From Acidobacteriota bacterium (GTDB lineage Bacteria > Acidobacteriota > Terriglobia > Acidiferrales > UBA7541), in the NCBI GenBank assembly GCA_003224085.1, contig QHYK01000066.1, positions 26,013-90,012 of the forward strand: 64,000 nucleotides of DNA, written 5' to 3'. Position 1 is the first letter of the stretch, and every line of letters begins with the position of its first letter. The translations under genes and the position numbers were made by a program. The notes under the pieces were generated by a model. That model made no database searches. It was not told where the DNA came from and saw nothing but the letters and a program-made list of their open reading frames with translations. This document shows positions 1-7,951 of this stretch, one piece after another.

Positions 1-1032
1 GGCGCGGATTTTGTCGAGCTCGGCGTGATGCTGTTCGACGTAGGCGCGCGAGCCGTTGGCCAATTGTTCTTCGCCGGAGAAAAACACGAATCGGATGGTG
101 TGCTGGGGGCGAATTCTGAGCATTTCAAGGATGCGAGCGGCTTCGAGCACCGTGGCAACACCGGCGCCGTTGTCGTTGGCGCCCTGCGCGGGGTCCCAGG
201 AATCGAAATGCGCCGTCAATAGCACCATTTCGTTCGCGTCTGAACCTTCCAGGTCGGCGACGACGTTGCGTTCGCGGCCCGGGCCGGGTGCGAAAGAGTT
301 CTGGACGTCGAGCCGGAGTTTCACGGGGCCCTTGGCAAGCAATCGCCGGAGAAGCGCTGCGTCTTCGGCGGCTATGGAAAGGATGGGGAGAGGAGCGCGG
401 GGATAAAAGCCAAAGGCCGAAGTGTAAACCATGCGATTCGGCTTGTCGGAGACGATGAACATTGCCGCGGCACCTGCCTGGGCGAGTTGCCTGGCAATCA
501 TGACCCGTGATCCCGCGTACGCGGAGGAAACACCGCTGCTCAACAGGTCGACGATGACGGCGGCTCCGCGCACTTGCTCGCGCGTGGGGACGTGGTTTTC
601 GCTGGGCGCTCCGAAGTCCGCCAACGGCACTTCGATGGGGCCTGCGGTGCCCGGAACCCATCCGTAGGAGCCGATGTACAAGGCGCGGCGGACCGGGCTG
701 ATCACTTCGCCCTTTGCTGTTCCGTGCCCCCAGACCGAGGCTAGTTCGTATTCTTCGAAGTGCGCGTTGTGGTAGCCCGCTTCTTTCAGGGTTTTGAGAA
801 TGAGTTCGGCGGTGGCTCGAGATTCAGGACCTCCGGTAATTCTGCCACCAATGGTGTCAGTGAGGGTTTCCAGGAAGGTCGATGCTCCTCCCCGCGCCAA
901 GGAATAGCCCATGATACGAGCAATGTCTTCTTCTGCTGTTGCGCCAACGTCAGGTTTGGGCGGGGCCGACTGGGGCGTGGTGGTCACTGCGCTAAACAAC
1001 AAGACAGAGATTGCCGCGAAGAAGTGGCGCAT
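1..1032 (-). CDS. Secreted M28-family metallopeptidase (3' end beyond window)
   Basis: The frame runs from an ATG at 1032 to the window edge (344 codons) without a stop, so the C-terminus is missing. GGAGG sits about 5 nt before the ATG. The N-terminus (MRHFFAAISVLLFSAV) is a signal peptide, so the enzyme is exported. A PA-like insert covers roughly residues 130-240. The zinc-peptidase core follows, with AHFDSWDPAQGANDNGAG near residues 270-290 giving the His and Asp ligands, and FFSGEEQL near residue 317 giving the catalytic Glu and the next ligand. M28 enzymes of this architecture are di-zinc aminopeptidases or carboxypeptidases that degrade peptides outside the cytoplasm. The substrate cannot be told from the sequence. 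No operon partner is visible; the next gene upstream is 144 nt away on the same strand. Confidence 0.9.
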   Translation of the reverse strand, partial: MRHFFAAISVLLFSAVTTTPQSAPPKPDVGATAEEDIARIMGYSLARGGASTFLETLTDTIGGRITGGPESRATAELILKTLKEAGYHNAHFEEYELASVWGHGTAKGEVISPVRRALYIGSYGWVPGTAGPIEVPLADFGAPSENHVPTREQVRGAAVIVDLLSSGVSSAYAGSRVMIARQLAQAGAAAMFIVSDKPNRMVYTSAFGFYPRAPLPILSIAAEDAALLRRLLAKGPVKLRLDVQNSFAPGPGRERNVVADLEGSDANEMVLLTAHFDSWDPAQGANDNGAGVATVLEAARILEMLRIRPQHTIRFVFFSGEEQLANGSRAYVEQHHAELDKIRA

Positions 1033-1176
1033 GTTCTCCTCCAAGCTGGTTTTGCAAAGACGGTACAACTCTGTGACGGGCAACATATCACGCCCGGGCC
1101 GATCCGAGGGCGTTTGTGGGAGGGGGCAGAAGTTCGAGGCCCCAGGGCAGGAGGCTGGCGGAGGCCTAGTCCGAGA

Positions 1177-1779
1177 TTAAGACGAGGCGGCTTGCTGGCC
1201 GATTATGCCGCCAAGGCCGAGGGCGTCGGCGTGTTCGCGCATGGCGGCGATGCAGAAGGCGATGTGCTGTTCAAGCGGGATGCCAAGTTCTTCGGCGCCT
1301 TTGCGAACGTCTTCGCGTGAAACCCCTTTGGCGAAGAGTTTGTCCTTCATGCGGCGCTTCACGGAGTCAACCTCGAGATCAAGGATGCTTTTTGACGGAC
1401 GCACGTAGGCGCAGGCAGTAAGGAAGCCGGCCAATTCGTCGCAGGCGAAGAGCGTGTGTTCCAGAGCGGACTGGCGTGGGACGTTGCAGTAATCGGCGTG
1501 GGAAAGGATGGCGCGGACGATCTCCTCGGCGTAGCCCTGCTGGCGCAAGATTTTTGCGCCTTCCGAGGGGTGGCCCTGGTCGGGAGAGTGTTCGTGGTTA
1601 GGCCAGCGCTCGTAATCGAAGTCATGGAGCAGGGCGGCGAGGCCCCAAGTTTCTTCGTCGGAGCGAGATTTGCGGGCGTAAGCGCGCACGCAGGCTTCCA
1701 CGGCGAGCATGTGTTTGCGGAGCGATTCAGACTGCGTATATTCGCAGAGCAATTTCCAGGCGTCTTCGCGCGTCGGCAT
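1177..1779 (-). CDS. HD-domain phosphohydrolase
   Basis: A 200-residue single-domain protein. The metal-binding HD signature is spread as His at RKHMLAVE (about residue 22), the HD pair in ALLHDFDYE (about 52-53) and a later Asp in LFACDELAGFL. HD proteins of this size hydrolyse phosphate esters, often of nucleotides, with a bound metal; the substrate is unknown here. The ATG at 1779 has a G-rich tract (GGGGGG) 4 nt upstream. The gene lies on the same strand as the M28 peptidase, with a 144-nt gap, so co-transcription is possible but not shown. The end of the protein (GGIIGQQAASS) has no recognised function. Confidence 0.8.
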   Translation of the reverse strand: MPTREDAWKLLCEYTQSESLRKHMLAVEACVRAYARKSRSDEETWGLAALLHDFDYERWPNHEHSPDQGHPSEGAKILRQQGYAEEIVRAILSHADYCNVPRQSALEHTLFACDELAGFLTACAYVRPSKSILDLEVDSVKRRMKDKLFAKGVSREDVRKGAEELGIPLEQHIAFCIAAMREHADALGLGGIIGQQAASS

Positions 1780-2154
1780 GCGGCCCCCCGAAGAGACAAG
1801 AAATAGTTTAGCGCAGGGGCGAAGGAAGGGGGAAGGGAGGTAAGGAGTAGGGACAGAAGAGCGGAGGGGATAAAGGAAGCCAAGGAACAGATAAAGGTGC
1901 GCGTGCAGCCGAATTTATAGGCGGGTGGTGATAGGGCAGGGCTTTGCTGAATGGGAGACCACGCAGTTAGGGTAGGTCAGCACAAAGTGGCGCAAAAAAG
2001 TGACCACAATCTGTAGGGGAGCGAGGTGCGGGGTGCACAAGGCTTGGCGGAAAAAGGAGGGTGGGGAAGGGGCGGCTGGACGAAAGGACAGCGAAAAGGG
2101 GGCGTAAAAAGGGAGAACAAACGGAAGCCTCGCAAAGAAAGTACGAAAATACTC
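1780..2154. other. Intergenic region between divergent genes
   Basis: About 375 nt before the mapped promoter of the XRE gene. It is purine-rich on the plus strand (many GGAGG/GGGAAG tracts, 1825-1880 and 2040-2110). I see no convincing gene. Several short reading frames exist in both directions but have no domain, no usual start context and biased composition. Confidence 0.5.
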
Positions 2155-2184
2155 TTGACAAGAAAACGCGGTTCACACGATACT
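2155..2184 (+). promoter_or_regulatory. Putative sigma70 promoter of the XRE regulator
   Basis: A perfect -35 hexamer TTGACA (2155-2160) is followed after 18 nt by GATACT (2179-2184, 4 of 6 to TATAAT). It lies about 95 nt before the GTG start at 2278. Between them, GAACGT (2218-2223) and ACGTTC (2228-2233) form an inverted repeat with a 4-nt spacer that could be an operator for autoregulation; that role is inference. Confidence 0.6.
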
Positions 2185-2277
2185 CCCATCGCGCCAGTAA
2201 CTGTCTTCCCCCTGTGAGAACGTTCCGACGTTCCTCCCCTATCCGCACGCCGGAAAAAACGTCAGCAAGGAGCACCG

Positions 2278-3036
2278 GTGTCGGCACAATTGAATAAAGA
2301 CGAGATGAACACGCTCGAAATGGACCGGGAAGTGATCCGCTGCAAGACGTGTGGATTGGTACAGTACAGGACGCGCACGGGAAATTGCCGGCGTTGCGTG
2401 CGCGCATTGCCTCAGCGCCTGGAATTCATGATTCCCCCGCCGGCGCCGGCGGAGGAAGCGACGGCCGAGCCAGCCTCGGAGAAGCTCGTGAATCAGCAAA
2501 CGGTGGAGAACATCGGGCAGCGAATTCGCCAGTTGCGAGAATCGCGCTCGATGACCCAGAGCCAACTGCAATCGCGCTCGAAAGTGTCGCGCTCCTATCT
2601 CTCAAGAATCGAAAGCGGGCAAATGACGCCCAGCCTCGGCACGCTCGAGAAAATCTCGGAAGCGCTAAACGTGGGGCTGAACCGGTTCTTCATCCCGGAA
2701 TCGGACGGCGAAGCGCTGCTGGAGGATCCGTTCATCCAGGGTTTGCGGCCGTTCCTGCGGCAATTGGACTGGGAGCAATGGCAGTCGATCCTAAAGAGGC
2801 TGCAGGCGATTAGCGATCACCTTCAAGCGGCACCGGTGAATCTCCGCCCTATCGGTAATCCGGCGCGGCTTCCGCAAAGCGCGCCGGCGAATGGCCATCT
2901 TGCCGGACATATCGGGACCGGCCATTCGAACGGCGTTGCGCATGCGCACCTGCATCCGCAAGGCTACGCGGTGCGGCCGAGCGGGCCGTTTGGCGCTGCG
3001 AGCAAGCCGGCGTTTCTGAGGACGCTGGCAAGATAA
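2278..3036 (+). CDS. Zinc-ribbon plus XRE-type helix-turn-helix regulator
   Basis: The GTG start has AAGGAG 5 nt upstream (2267-2272). Residues 22-40 hold two CxxC pairs (CKTCGLV and CRRC), a small zinc ribbon. Residues about 80-135 form a Cro/C1-type helix-turn-helix (IGQRIRQLRESRSMTQSQL, then SYLSRIESGQMTPSLGTLEKISEAL). A helical segment follows (PFIQGLRPFLRQLDWEQWQSI) and then a His/Gly/Pro-rich tail. The protein is probably a cytoplasmic DNA-binding regulator whose zinc ribbon senses a ligand or contacts a partner; its targets are unknown. It is a single-gene unit, with a promoter at 2155-2184 and a terminator at 3064-3099. The inverted repeat between promoter and start makes autoregulation plausible. 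Confidence 0.85.
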   Translation: MSAQLNKDEMNTLEMDREVIRCKTCGLVQYRTRTGNCRRCVRALPQRLEFMIPPPAPAEEATAEPASEKLVNQQTVENIGQRIRQLRESRSMTQSQLQSRSKVSRSYLSRIESGQMTPSLGTLEKISEALNVGLNRFFIPESDGEALLEDPFIQGLRPFLRQLDWEQWQSILKRLQAISDHLQAAPVNLRPIGNPARLPQSAPANGHLAGHIGTGHSNGVAHAHLHPQGYAVRPSGPFGAASKPAFLRTLAR

Positions 3037-3063
3037 TTCCGGTCTCAAAAATCTAAACAAATT

Positions 3064-3099
3064 AACGCGGCGTGACCCCCCGGTTGCGCCGCGTTTTTT
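3064..3099 (+). terminator. Rho-independent terminator after the XRE gene
   Basis: AACGCGGCG (3064-3072) pairs perfectly with CGCCGCGTT (3087-3095) across a 14-nt loop, and the second arm runs into six T residues. It starts 27 nt after the XRE stop codon. Confidence 0.9.
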
Positions 3100-3136
3100 C
3101 TTTGTGAAGGGGTATTTCGTGGGCTGAGCGGGGAAA

Positions 3137-3847
3137 CTATTCGCGGATGACGGAGACTTTGGATTCCGGAACTTCCATGCGCATCAGGCGGTGGTTGTTG
3201 TCGAGCAGGAGCTGGATTTCCAAGTCGGATGAGTCGACCTTCAGGCCTTCGTAGGTTTTGCCATCGGCTTTGGCAGAGCCGGTGGAGGCCACTTTGACCG
3301 TGCCCGGGGTCAATTCTTGCGGGATGAGCACGGGGAAATCTTGTTCGCCGCCCTTGGACCAATCGTACAAGCGGGCGAGGATGCCGTACTGATAGTAAAG
3401 ATTGTTGTCCAGAATAGCGATCCGCGGAGTATTGAAGGAGAGATCTTGTTCGAAGGGATGTAACGGGTCTGCGCCTTTGACCTGGATGCTGATTTTGGCT
3501 ACACCGTTGGCAAAAAGGACGTGCGCGTTCATGGTTTTGTCGGTTTGCGTGGTCCAGTCGTAACTGATAGGAGTGCCGTCGGATTGCAGCGTGAGGGAGC
3601 CTGTGACTTTGCTCGGAGCGCCTTGGGGAGGCTTGATGTCTGAAGCGCCTTTCGCAACCCAGCCGCCTTCCGCGGGCGTAATCTCGAACTCTTCGTGGCC
3701 GACGATCTGCCCAGCAAGCTTAATGGTGAACTTTCCTTTGTCCTGGATAAAGACGCCGGGCGCGGCTTTCTTCTGAGCGGCGAAAGAAAACGCCGCGCAG
3801 ACAAAAATCCCCACGCTTAATCCCGAGCATGCGGCTTTGAAATTCAC
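3137..3847 (-). CDS. Secreted protein of unknown function (DUF3108-like fold suspected)
   Basis: A 236-residue protein with an N-terminal signal peptide (NFKAACSGLSVGIFVCAAFSFAAQ), so it is exported. The mature part is mostly predicted beta strand: FTIKLAGQIVGHEEFEI, then a run about residues 80-130 with DWTTQTDKTMNAHVLF. This resembles proteins that measure or bind acyl chains or lipids (DUF3108/DUF6134-like), but I cannot assign it firmly. The start is a GTG at 3847 with GGGGG about 9 nt upstream. The gene follows aroK on the same strand after 30 nt, so both may be at the end of the sigma-factor transcript. Confidence 0.65.
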   Translation of the reverse strand: MNFKAACSGLSVGIFVCAAFSFAAQKKAAPGVFIQDKGKFTIKLAGQIVGHEEFEITPAEGGWVAKGASDIKPPQGAPSKVTGSLTLQSDGTPISYDWTTQTDKTMNAHVLFANGVAKISIQVKGADPLHPFEQDLSFNTPRIAILDNNLYYQYGILARLYDWSKGGEQDFPVLIPQELTPGTVKVASTGSAKADGKTYEGLKVDSSDLEIQLLLDNNHRLMRMEVPESKVSVIRE

Positions 3848-3877
3848 GGTGTGTCTTACCCCCGTGGTTATTGTCCC

Positions 3878-4468
3878 TCAGGGAAGGGGTTTCTCAACGG
3901 CGAGATGCGCTTGGTTTCCTCCAGGAGCAACCCCGAGGCGCAGGACGTGAGCCGCGATTTCGGAGGGTTCGCCGGAGCTGTCAACGCGATAGTCGGCAAG
4001 CTGGTAAGAAGGCAGCCGTTGTGCGTAGAGGGCGCGGAAGCTCGGTTCGTCCCGGAACAGGGGGCGTCCCGTCATGGTCATGCAGCGGGAAAGCAGGACC
4101 TCGATGGGGGCGTCGAGCCAAAGAACGGGAACACCCGCGGAACGCAGGAATTCCGGACATCCAGGCTGCGCGTAGGTACCGCCACCAAGAGCCAGGATGG
4201 TGCCTTGCTTGAGTTCTAAAGCGCGGCCAAGCGCGGCGCGGAGCTGATCGGCTTCGAGTTGGCGGAAGAAGGGTTCGCCCAGGCGGTCGAAAATCTGCGG
4301 AATAGGAAGGCCGGCTGACTCCTCGATGCGGTCGTCGAGATCGACAAAGCGCCAGGCAAGTTGCCGCGCCAGAAGCGTGCCAATGGTGGTCTTACCGGAA
4401 CCCATGAAGCCGGCGAGGCAAAGAATCGGCACACGCGGGAGGCCGCGCGAAGGAGATGTAGTGCTCAC
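3878..4468 (-). CDS. aroK: Shikimate kinase
   Basis: AroK phosphorylates shikimate with ATP, step five of the chorismate pathway in the cytoplasm. The Walker A loop GFMGSGKTT is at residues 20-28, the shikimate-binding Asp is in LDDRIEES, and the GGGTY substrate-binding motif is near residue 95. The lid arginine lies in TGRPLF. At 196 residues it is slightly longer than the usual ~170, through N- and C-terminal tails. The start is a GTG at 4468 without a strong ribosome binding site; it follows the DUF4097 gene by 20 nt, so translation may depend on read-through in the same transcript. Grouping aroK with a sigma/anti-sigma module is unusual, and I see no functional reason for it. Confidence 0.9.
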   Translation of the reverse strand: MSTTSPSRGLPRVPILCLAGFMGSGKTTIGTLLARQLAWRFVDLDDRIEESAGLPIPQIFDRLGEPFFRQLEADQLRAALGRALELKQGTILALGGGTYAQPGCPEFLRSAGVPVLWLDAPIEVLLSRCMTMTGRPLFRDEPSFRALYAQRLPSYQLADYRVDSSGEPSEIAAHVLRLGVAPGGNQAHLAVEKPLP

Positions 4469-4488
4469 AGATGGGAAGCGCGAAGGGC

Positions 4489-5370
4489 TTAGTCGCGCTT
4501 CAAGATTCGAATTGTACCACTATAGGTGGAGAGCTCGACCTTGGCTAGGCCGGCACCGAAGGTGCCGAAAAGCCCGCGAAACTTCGAGCCGAAGCGACGA
4601 ACAGTGCCGTGGGAGTCAGGCTTGAGAAACGCGGCCGCCTGATTGTCCACGGTGCCAGTGGCGGTTTGCGCTTTGAGATCGAAGGAGTCATTGCCGGAGA
4701 AACGCACTTCCACGAGCCCCTTGCCGCTCTTCATGGAGTACAGACCGGTGCGGATGAAATCGCCGTCGAAGAGAATATTGCCGGTAGTGGTGCGAAGATT
4801 CACGTTGGTAAGAGCAGGCTGGAGGATTTGAGCGCTTCCGCCAACGGAATTGAAATCGAGCTTGCCCGCGCATTGCGTGCAGACCAGCGAACCGCCGGTG
4901 GTCTTCACTATGATGTAACCGGAGACTTCCTTCAGGTGGACCTCCCCGGCGAAGCTCTCCAGGGTCATATCGCCCATGACCTGTTCCACATAAATCAGAC
5001 CGTTCTCGGTTTTGAGCTGAAGTTCTGTTTCCTCCGGCACCGTTAGTTGCAAGCTGGTTTCGAGATCGAGGGGCGACGCGGAGGCATCCGCGACATTTGC
5101 CGTAACGTCGATTCGGTCACCTGCCTGCTCCATCTCAAAGTTAATCTTGCTGGAATTTTGGGTGGCGATCACGGCGACTTCCTGACTCTTAGAGGATTTC
5201 ACTTCGATTCGGCCGTTGGCCACGTTTTGTATCACCACCACAGGTCGGCCGTTAACGACGAAATGCCTTTCGATGCGCGGACTAGCCGCCATCGAAGCCG
5301 TGCTTGAGCCAAGCAGAGCTGCGGCGCCAAAAGCCAGCGTGATGCTCCGTCCCATCGACCTGGTGCACAT
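4489..5370 (-). CDS. DUF4097-type beta-helix protein, exported
   Basis: A 293-residue protein with a signal peptide (GRSITLAFGAAALLGSSTASMA) and a repetitive beta-strand body typical of DUF4097/adhesin-like folds, with strands such as GRIEVKSSKSQEVAV, LQLKTENGLIYVEQV and GEVHLKEVSGYIIVKT. These proteins often accompany ECF sigma/anti-sigma pairs and act in the envelope, but their biochemical role is not known. I chose the ATG at 5370 because AAGGAG lies 11 nt before it inside the preceding gene; a GTG at 5382 would overlap that site. The ATG comes one base after the anti-sigma stop codon, so the two genes are translationally coupled. Confidence 0.8.
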   Translation of the reverse strand: MCTRSMGRSITLAFGAAALLGSSTASMAASPRIERHFVVNGRPVVVIQNVANGRIEVKSSKSQEVAVIATQNSSKINFEMEQAGDRIDVTANVADASASPLDLETSLQLTVPEETELQLKTENGLIYVEQVMGDMTLESFAGEVHLKEVSGYIIVKTTGGSLVCTQCAGKLDFNSVGGSAQILQPALTNVNLRTTTGNILFDGDFIRTGLYSMKSGKGLVEVRFSGNDSFDLKAQTATGTVDNQAAAFLKPDSHGTVRRFGSKFRGLFGTFGAGLAKVELSTYSGTIRILKRD

Positions 5371-5371
5371 T

Positions 5372-6016
5372 TTAGTTAACACTCCTTCCGCGATCCATCA
5401 TCGCGGCAAGCAATTCCGCTTTTTGCTGATAAGCGCTGTAAAGATACTCGCGCGCCAATTCGTCCTGCGGCTCGGCTTTGAGATGGCCTTCGCAGTCAGC
5501 AATGAAATCATCGATTTGCTGCAAGTTTTGCTCGAGGGCCACGTCCACCGGAGAGGCGCCCGCAAGGTGCATGTTCCTGACAAGGCCTTCCTGCTGGTTT
5601 AACTGCTCCAGCGTTACTTGGATGCCCGGTGGAACCGGGGGGAGAGCCTTCTCGGAAGGCTGGCGCAATTGCAGAAGCGCGGCGGCGGCAATGACGGCGC
5701 CAACCGTGACGGTCGCGAGGGCGCGGCTGCGGAGCAGTTGACCGAATCCATCCCACCAGGATGCCGGCGCAACCCTTGCGGGGGCCGCCGATTCCTTTAT
5801 GATGCCTTCGCTCTCGAGCCGTGCCAGGAGGGAGGTCCAGACGCGAGAGGGCGGCTCGACCTCAGCGGGCAACTCATACGCCGTTGAAACGATTGTTTCA
5901 AGGTCGGCGAGGTACCCCTGGCAGTGGGGACACCGAGCTACGTGCATCCGCGCTGCTTCCGGCAATGGCGCCAGGCCATCCTGCTCCAGAACCTCTTCGA
6001 CGTCCCTGCACTGCAT
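5372..6016 (-). CDS. Anti-sigma factor, zf-HC2 type, membrane-anchored
   Basis: A 214-residue protein. The N-terminus has the zinc-binding anti-sigma signature: Cys3 and then HVARCPHC (HxxxCxxC, about residues 25-32). A single membrane segment lies near residues 95-115 (ALATVTVGAVIAAAALLQL), followed by a periplasmic helical domain rich in Glu and Gln. Such proteins hold the cognate ECF sigma factor at the membrane and release it on an envelope signal. The sigma gene is immediately upstream on the same strand (127-nt gap) and the DUF4097 gene is directly downstream, which supports the pairing. The signal is not evident. Confidence 0.88.
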   Translation of the reverse strand: MQCRDVEEVLEQDGLAPLPEAARMHVARCPHCQGYLADLETIVSTAYELPAEVEPPSRVWTSLLARLESEGIIKESAAPARVAPASWWDGFGQLLRSRALATVTVGAVIAAAALLQLRQPSEKALPPVPPGIQVTLEQLNQQEGLVRNMHLAGASPVDVALEQNLQQIDDFIADCEGHLKAEPQDELAREYLYSAYQQKAELLAAMMDRGRSVN

Positions 6017-6143
6017 GGTGCTTCACTCCAAGCCGATGGCAGCCGATGGGCCGGCCGGCTCCGCTTTTTTCAGCTTCTCACTAGAGCCCCAACTTTTGGC
6101 GTCACGGGATCACACCCAACCCTTAAGTGCGCTCATTTGCAAC

Positions 6144-6815
6144 TCAATCGTCGTGCGCCGTCTGCGTTCTTGCGGCGTGGCGTTGCTGCCGCGCCTGGGA
6201 GCGCAATTCTTCCTGCAACAAGTCCCTCAGACGAGTGCGCGCCTTGTGCAATTGCGATTTCGAATTTCCAACCGAGCAACCCATGATCTCCGCAATCTCG
6301 TTATGCTCGTAGCCTTGTACGTCGTGCAGCACAAACACCGTCCGGTAGCCGGGCGGCAGTTTTTCCACCGAGCGTTCCAAATTGACGCGATCCACCGCAC
6401 CGCTCAGGCGCAAATCCGGTGCGCCAATATCTTTTCTTGGGCCGCCTGTTTCTTCGTCGGGCTCCGTCGTTTCTTCGAGTGAAGCCACCGGGAGCGACTT
6501 CTTCCTCAGCCGCATCAGCACAACGTTGACCGTCATGCGATGCAGCCAGGTGGAGAACGCCGACTCACCCCGGAATGTCCCGATTTTGCGGAAGAGCTGA
6601 AGGAAAGCTTCCTGCATCAGGTCTTCCGCGTCAGCCGGGTTATTCACCATCCGGAGACACAGGGCGTAAACGCGCCGGCTATGCAACTGATACAGAAACT
6701 CAAACGCGGCGGCGTCACCCGCCTGGGCCAACCGGATAGCTTCCGCTTCCGTCACCGGTTTGGTGGCCTGCCGGGAAGTCGACGCATGCGGAGCGCTTGG
6801 TCGGTTTCGGGCCAA
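6144..6815 (-). CDS. ECF-type RNA polymerase sigma factor
   Basis: Region 2 covers about residues 40-110, with the -10-binding helix [20 protein letters not shown] and [15 protein letters not shown]. Region 4 covers 140-205, with [19 protein letters not shown] and a helix-turn-helix [20 protein letters not shown]. There is no region 3, as expected for ECF factors. The protein directs RNA polymerase to a stress regulon, under control of the zf-HC2 protein encoded next. The start is uncertain: TTG at 6815 has no clear ribosome binding site, and GTG at 6755 (VTEAEAIRL) would still keep region 2. An inverted repeat GCATCC/GGATGC (6831-6836, 6845-6850) lies just before the TTG and may be a leader hairpin or operator. 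Confidence 0.92.
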   Translation of the reverse strand: MARNRPSAPHASTSRQATKPVTEAEAIRLAQAGDAAAFEFLYQLHSRRVYALCLRMVNNPADAEDLMQEAFLQLFRKIGTFRGESAFSTWLHRMTVNVVLMRLRKKSLPVASLEETTEPDEETGGPRKDIGAPDLRLSGAVDRVNLERSVEKLPPGYRTVFVLHDVQGYEHNEIAEIMGCSVGNSKSQLHKARTRLRDLLQEELRSQARQQRHAARTQTAHDD

Positions 6816-6956
6816 CGGTCCAATTGCGGCGCATCCACCCGTTCGGATGCACCGTATCCCCCTAGAGTTGTCCTGACTTTCGCCCGCGCGAGCTAAAAAG
6901 ACACCTCGAGAGGGACCTTCCTTCAGCCCTAGGCTCCTGCAGGCGAGCAGGTACGG

Positions 6957-7673
6957 TTATTGTCCCGCGAATGCGCCCATTCGTCCATGGCGCGGAGCGG
7001 CCGGATCGCCACTGGCAAGGTGCGATTGGCCGTGGACAGCTTTTTCAAAGTCGCCAAGCTGTCCAGACGGTAGAACAACAAGGAAAGATTTAAGCAAAAC
7101 TATGGTTTCCCGAAGACAGGTGTTGAGATCGTAATGGCCGGCATCGACTTCGTGCCAGCCACGCTCCGGGTCAGGATACAGACCGCCGGCAAGGTGGTCG
7201 GCGACACCGCGAAAGTCGCGATCCAAATCTTCTACCATTTCCTCGAGCGTGCTGACTTTGTGAAGGAACTGAAGTCGGTGGGAAAAGAGCACCTTATCCA
7301 GCAAACCGCTCATGCGGGCCGAGCGTTGGCCTCTTGGCCCATGATAGTTCTCCGGATCCAAGGGGGCCGCATTGGGAACAGTTCCGTAATGCTTGGCATG
7401 ATCGTGCAACGCCCGCAGGGTTCCGGCGAGCGGGCGAGTCAGACGCGCGCAAAGCTCTGAACTCACTCTGATAGCGCTCATGGCTTGAGCCGGCAGCCCC
7501 GTCAGTTTGAGCTCAATCGCCTCATTGAGCGAAACGCTGAACATGTAATAAAGGGAATCCAGATCGTGTTCGTGTTCTTGGAATATTAAAGCCTTTTCTT
7601 CAGGCAGGCATGTGCGCCAGTCCTGTTGAACGGACCTGCCACGGGATAGGGGGGGGCGGCTGCGGGCTTTCAA
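6957..7673 (-). CDS. Conserved-looking hypothetical protein (alpha-helical)
   Basis: I do not recognise this 238-residue protein. It is cytoplasmic (no signal or membrane segment), mostly helical, and contains HEHDLDSLYYMFSVSLNEAI near residue 35 and STLEEMVEDLDRDFRGVADHL near residue 140. The pattern of spaced His, Glu and Asp residues (HEHD, HDHAKHYG, HEVDAGHYD) might bind a metal, but this is a guess. The start is a TTG at 7673, supported by GGGAGG 6 nt upstream; the next in-frame ATG is within the conserved helix. It is transcribed divergently from lysS across 215 nt. Confidence 0.6.
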   Translation of the reverse strand: MKARSRPPLSRGRSVQQDWRTCLPEEKALIFQEHEHDLDSLYYMFSVSLNEAIELKLTGLPAQAMSAIRVSSELCARLTRPLAGTLRALHDHAKHYGTVPNAAPLDPENYHGPRGQRSARMSGLLDKVLFSHRLQFLHKVSTLEEMVEDLDRDFRGVADHLAGGLYPDPERGWHEVDAGHYDLNTCLRETIVLLKSFLVVLPSGQLGDFEKAVHGQSHLASGDPAAPRHGRMGAFAGQ

Positions 7674-7888
7674 GAAGGGCCTCCCAAGTCACAGGGGGTA
7701 GAGTATAGCAAAGGCGTTTCTATTCCTACCACTTCTTTGTGACCCTCAACCACGGGTTGGTGCCGGCTAACCAAAAGTCCTTGCAGCCTCTTCTCCTACT
7801 TTAGAGATTTGCGCCTTCCTTGTGCAAGCCGGTGCTGTATCGGACAGTTGTCTTCCATCCTATTCACTCGATTGACATTGCCCGTTTC

Positions 7889-7918
7889 TTGCTCCCATGC
7901 GCTTTGCGCCGCTATACT
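7889..7918 (+). promoter_or_regulatory. Putative promoter of lysS
   Basis: TTGCTC (7889-7894) and TATACT (7913-7918, 5 of 6) are 18 nt apart. The predicted transcript start near 7925 is downstream of the in-frame codons before 7930, which argues that lysS begins at the TTG at 7952, not further upstream. Confidence 0.55.
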
Positions 7919-7951
7919 CGGTCTCCGTCTTTAGCGAAAGGATTGTTCTCT

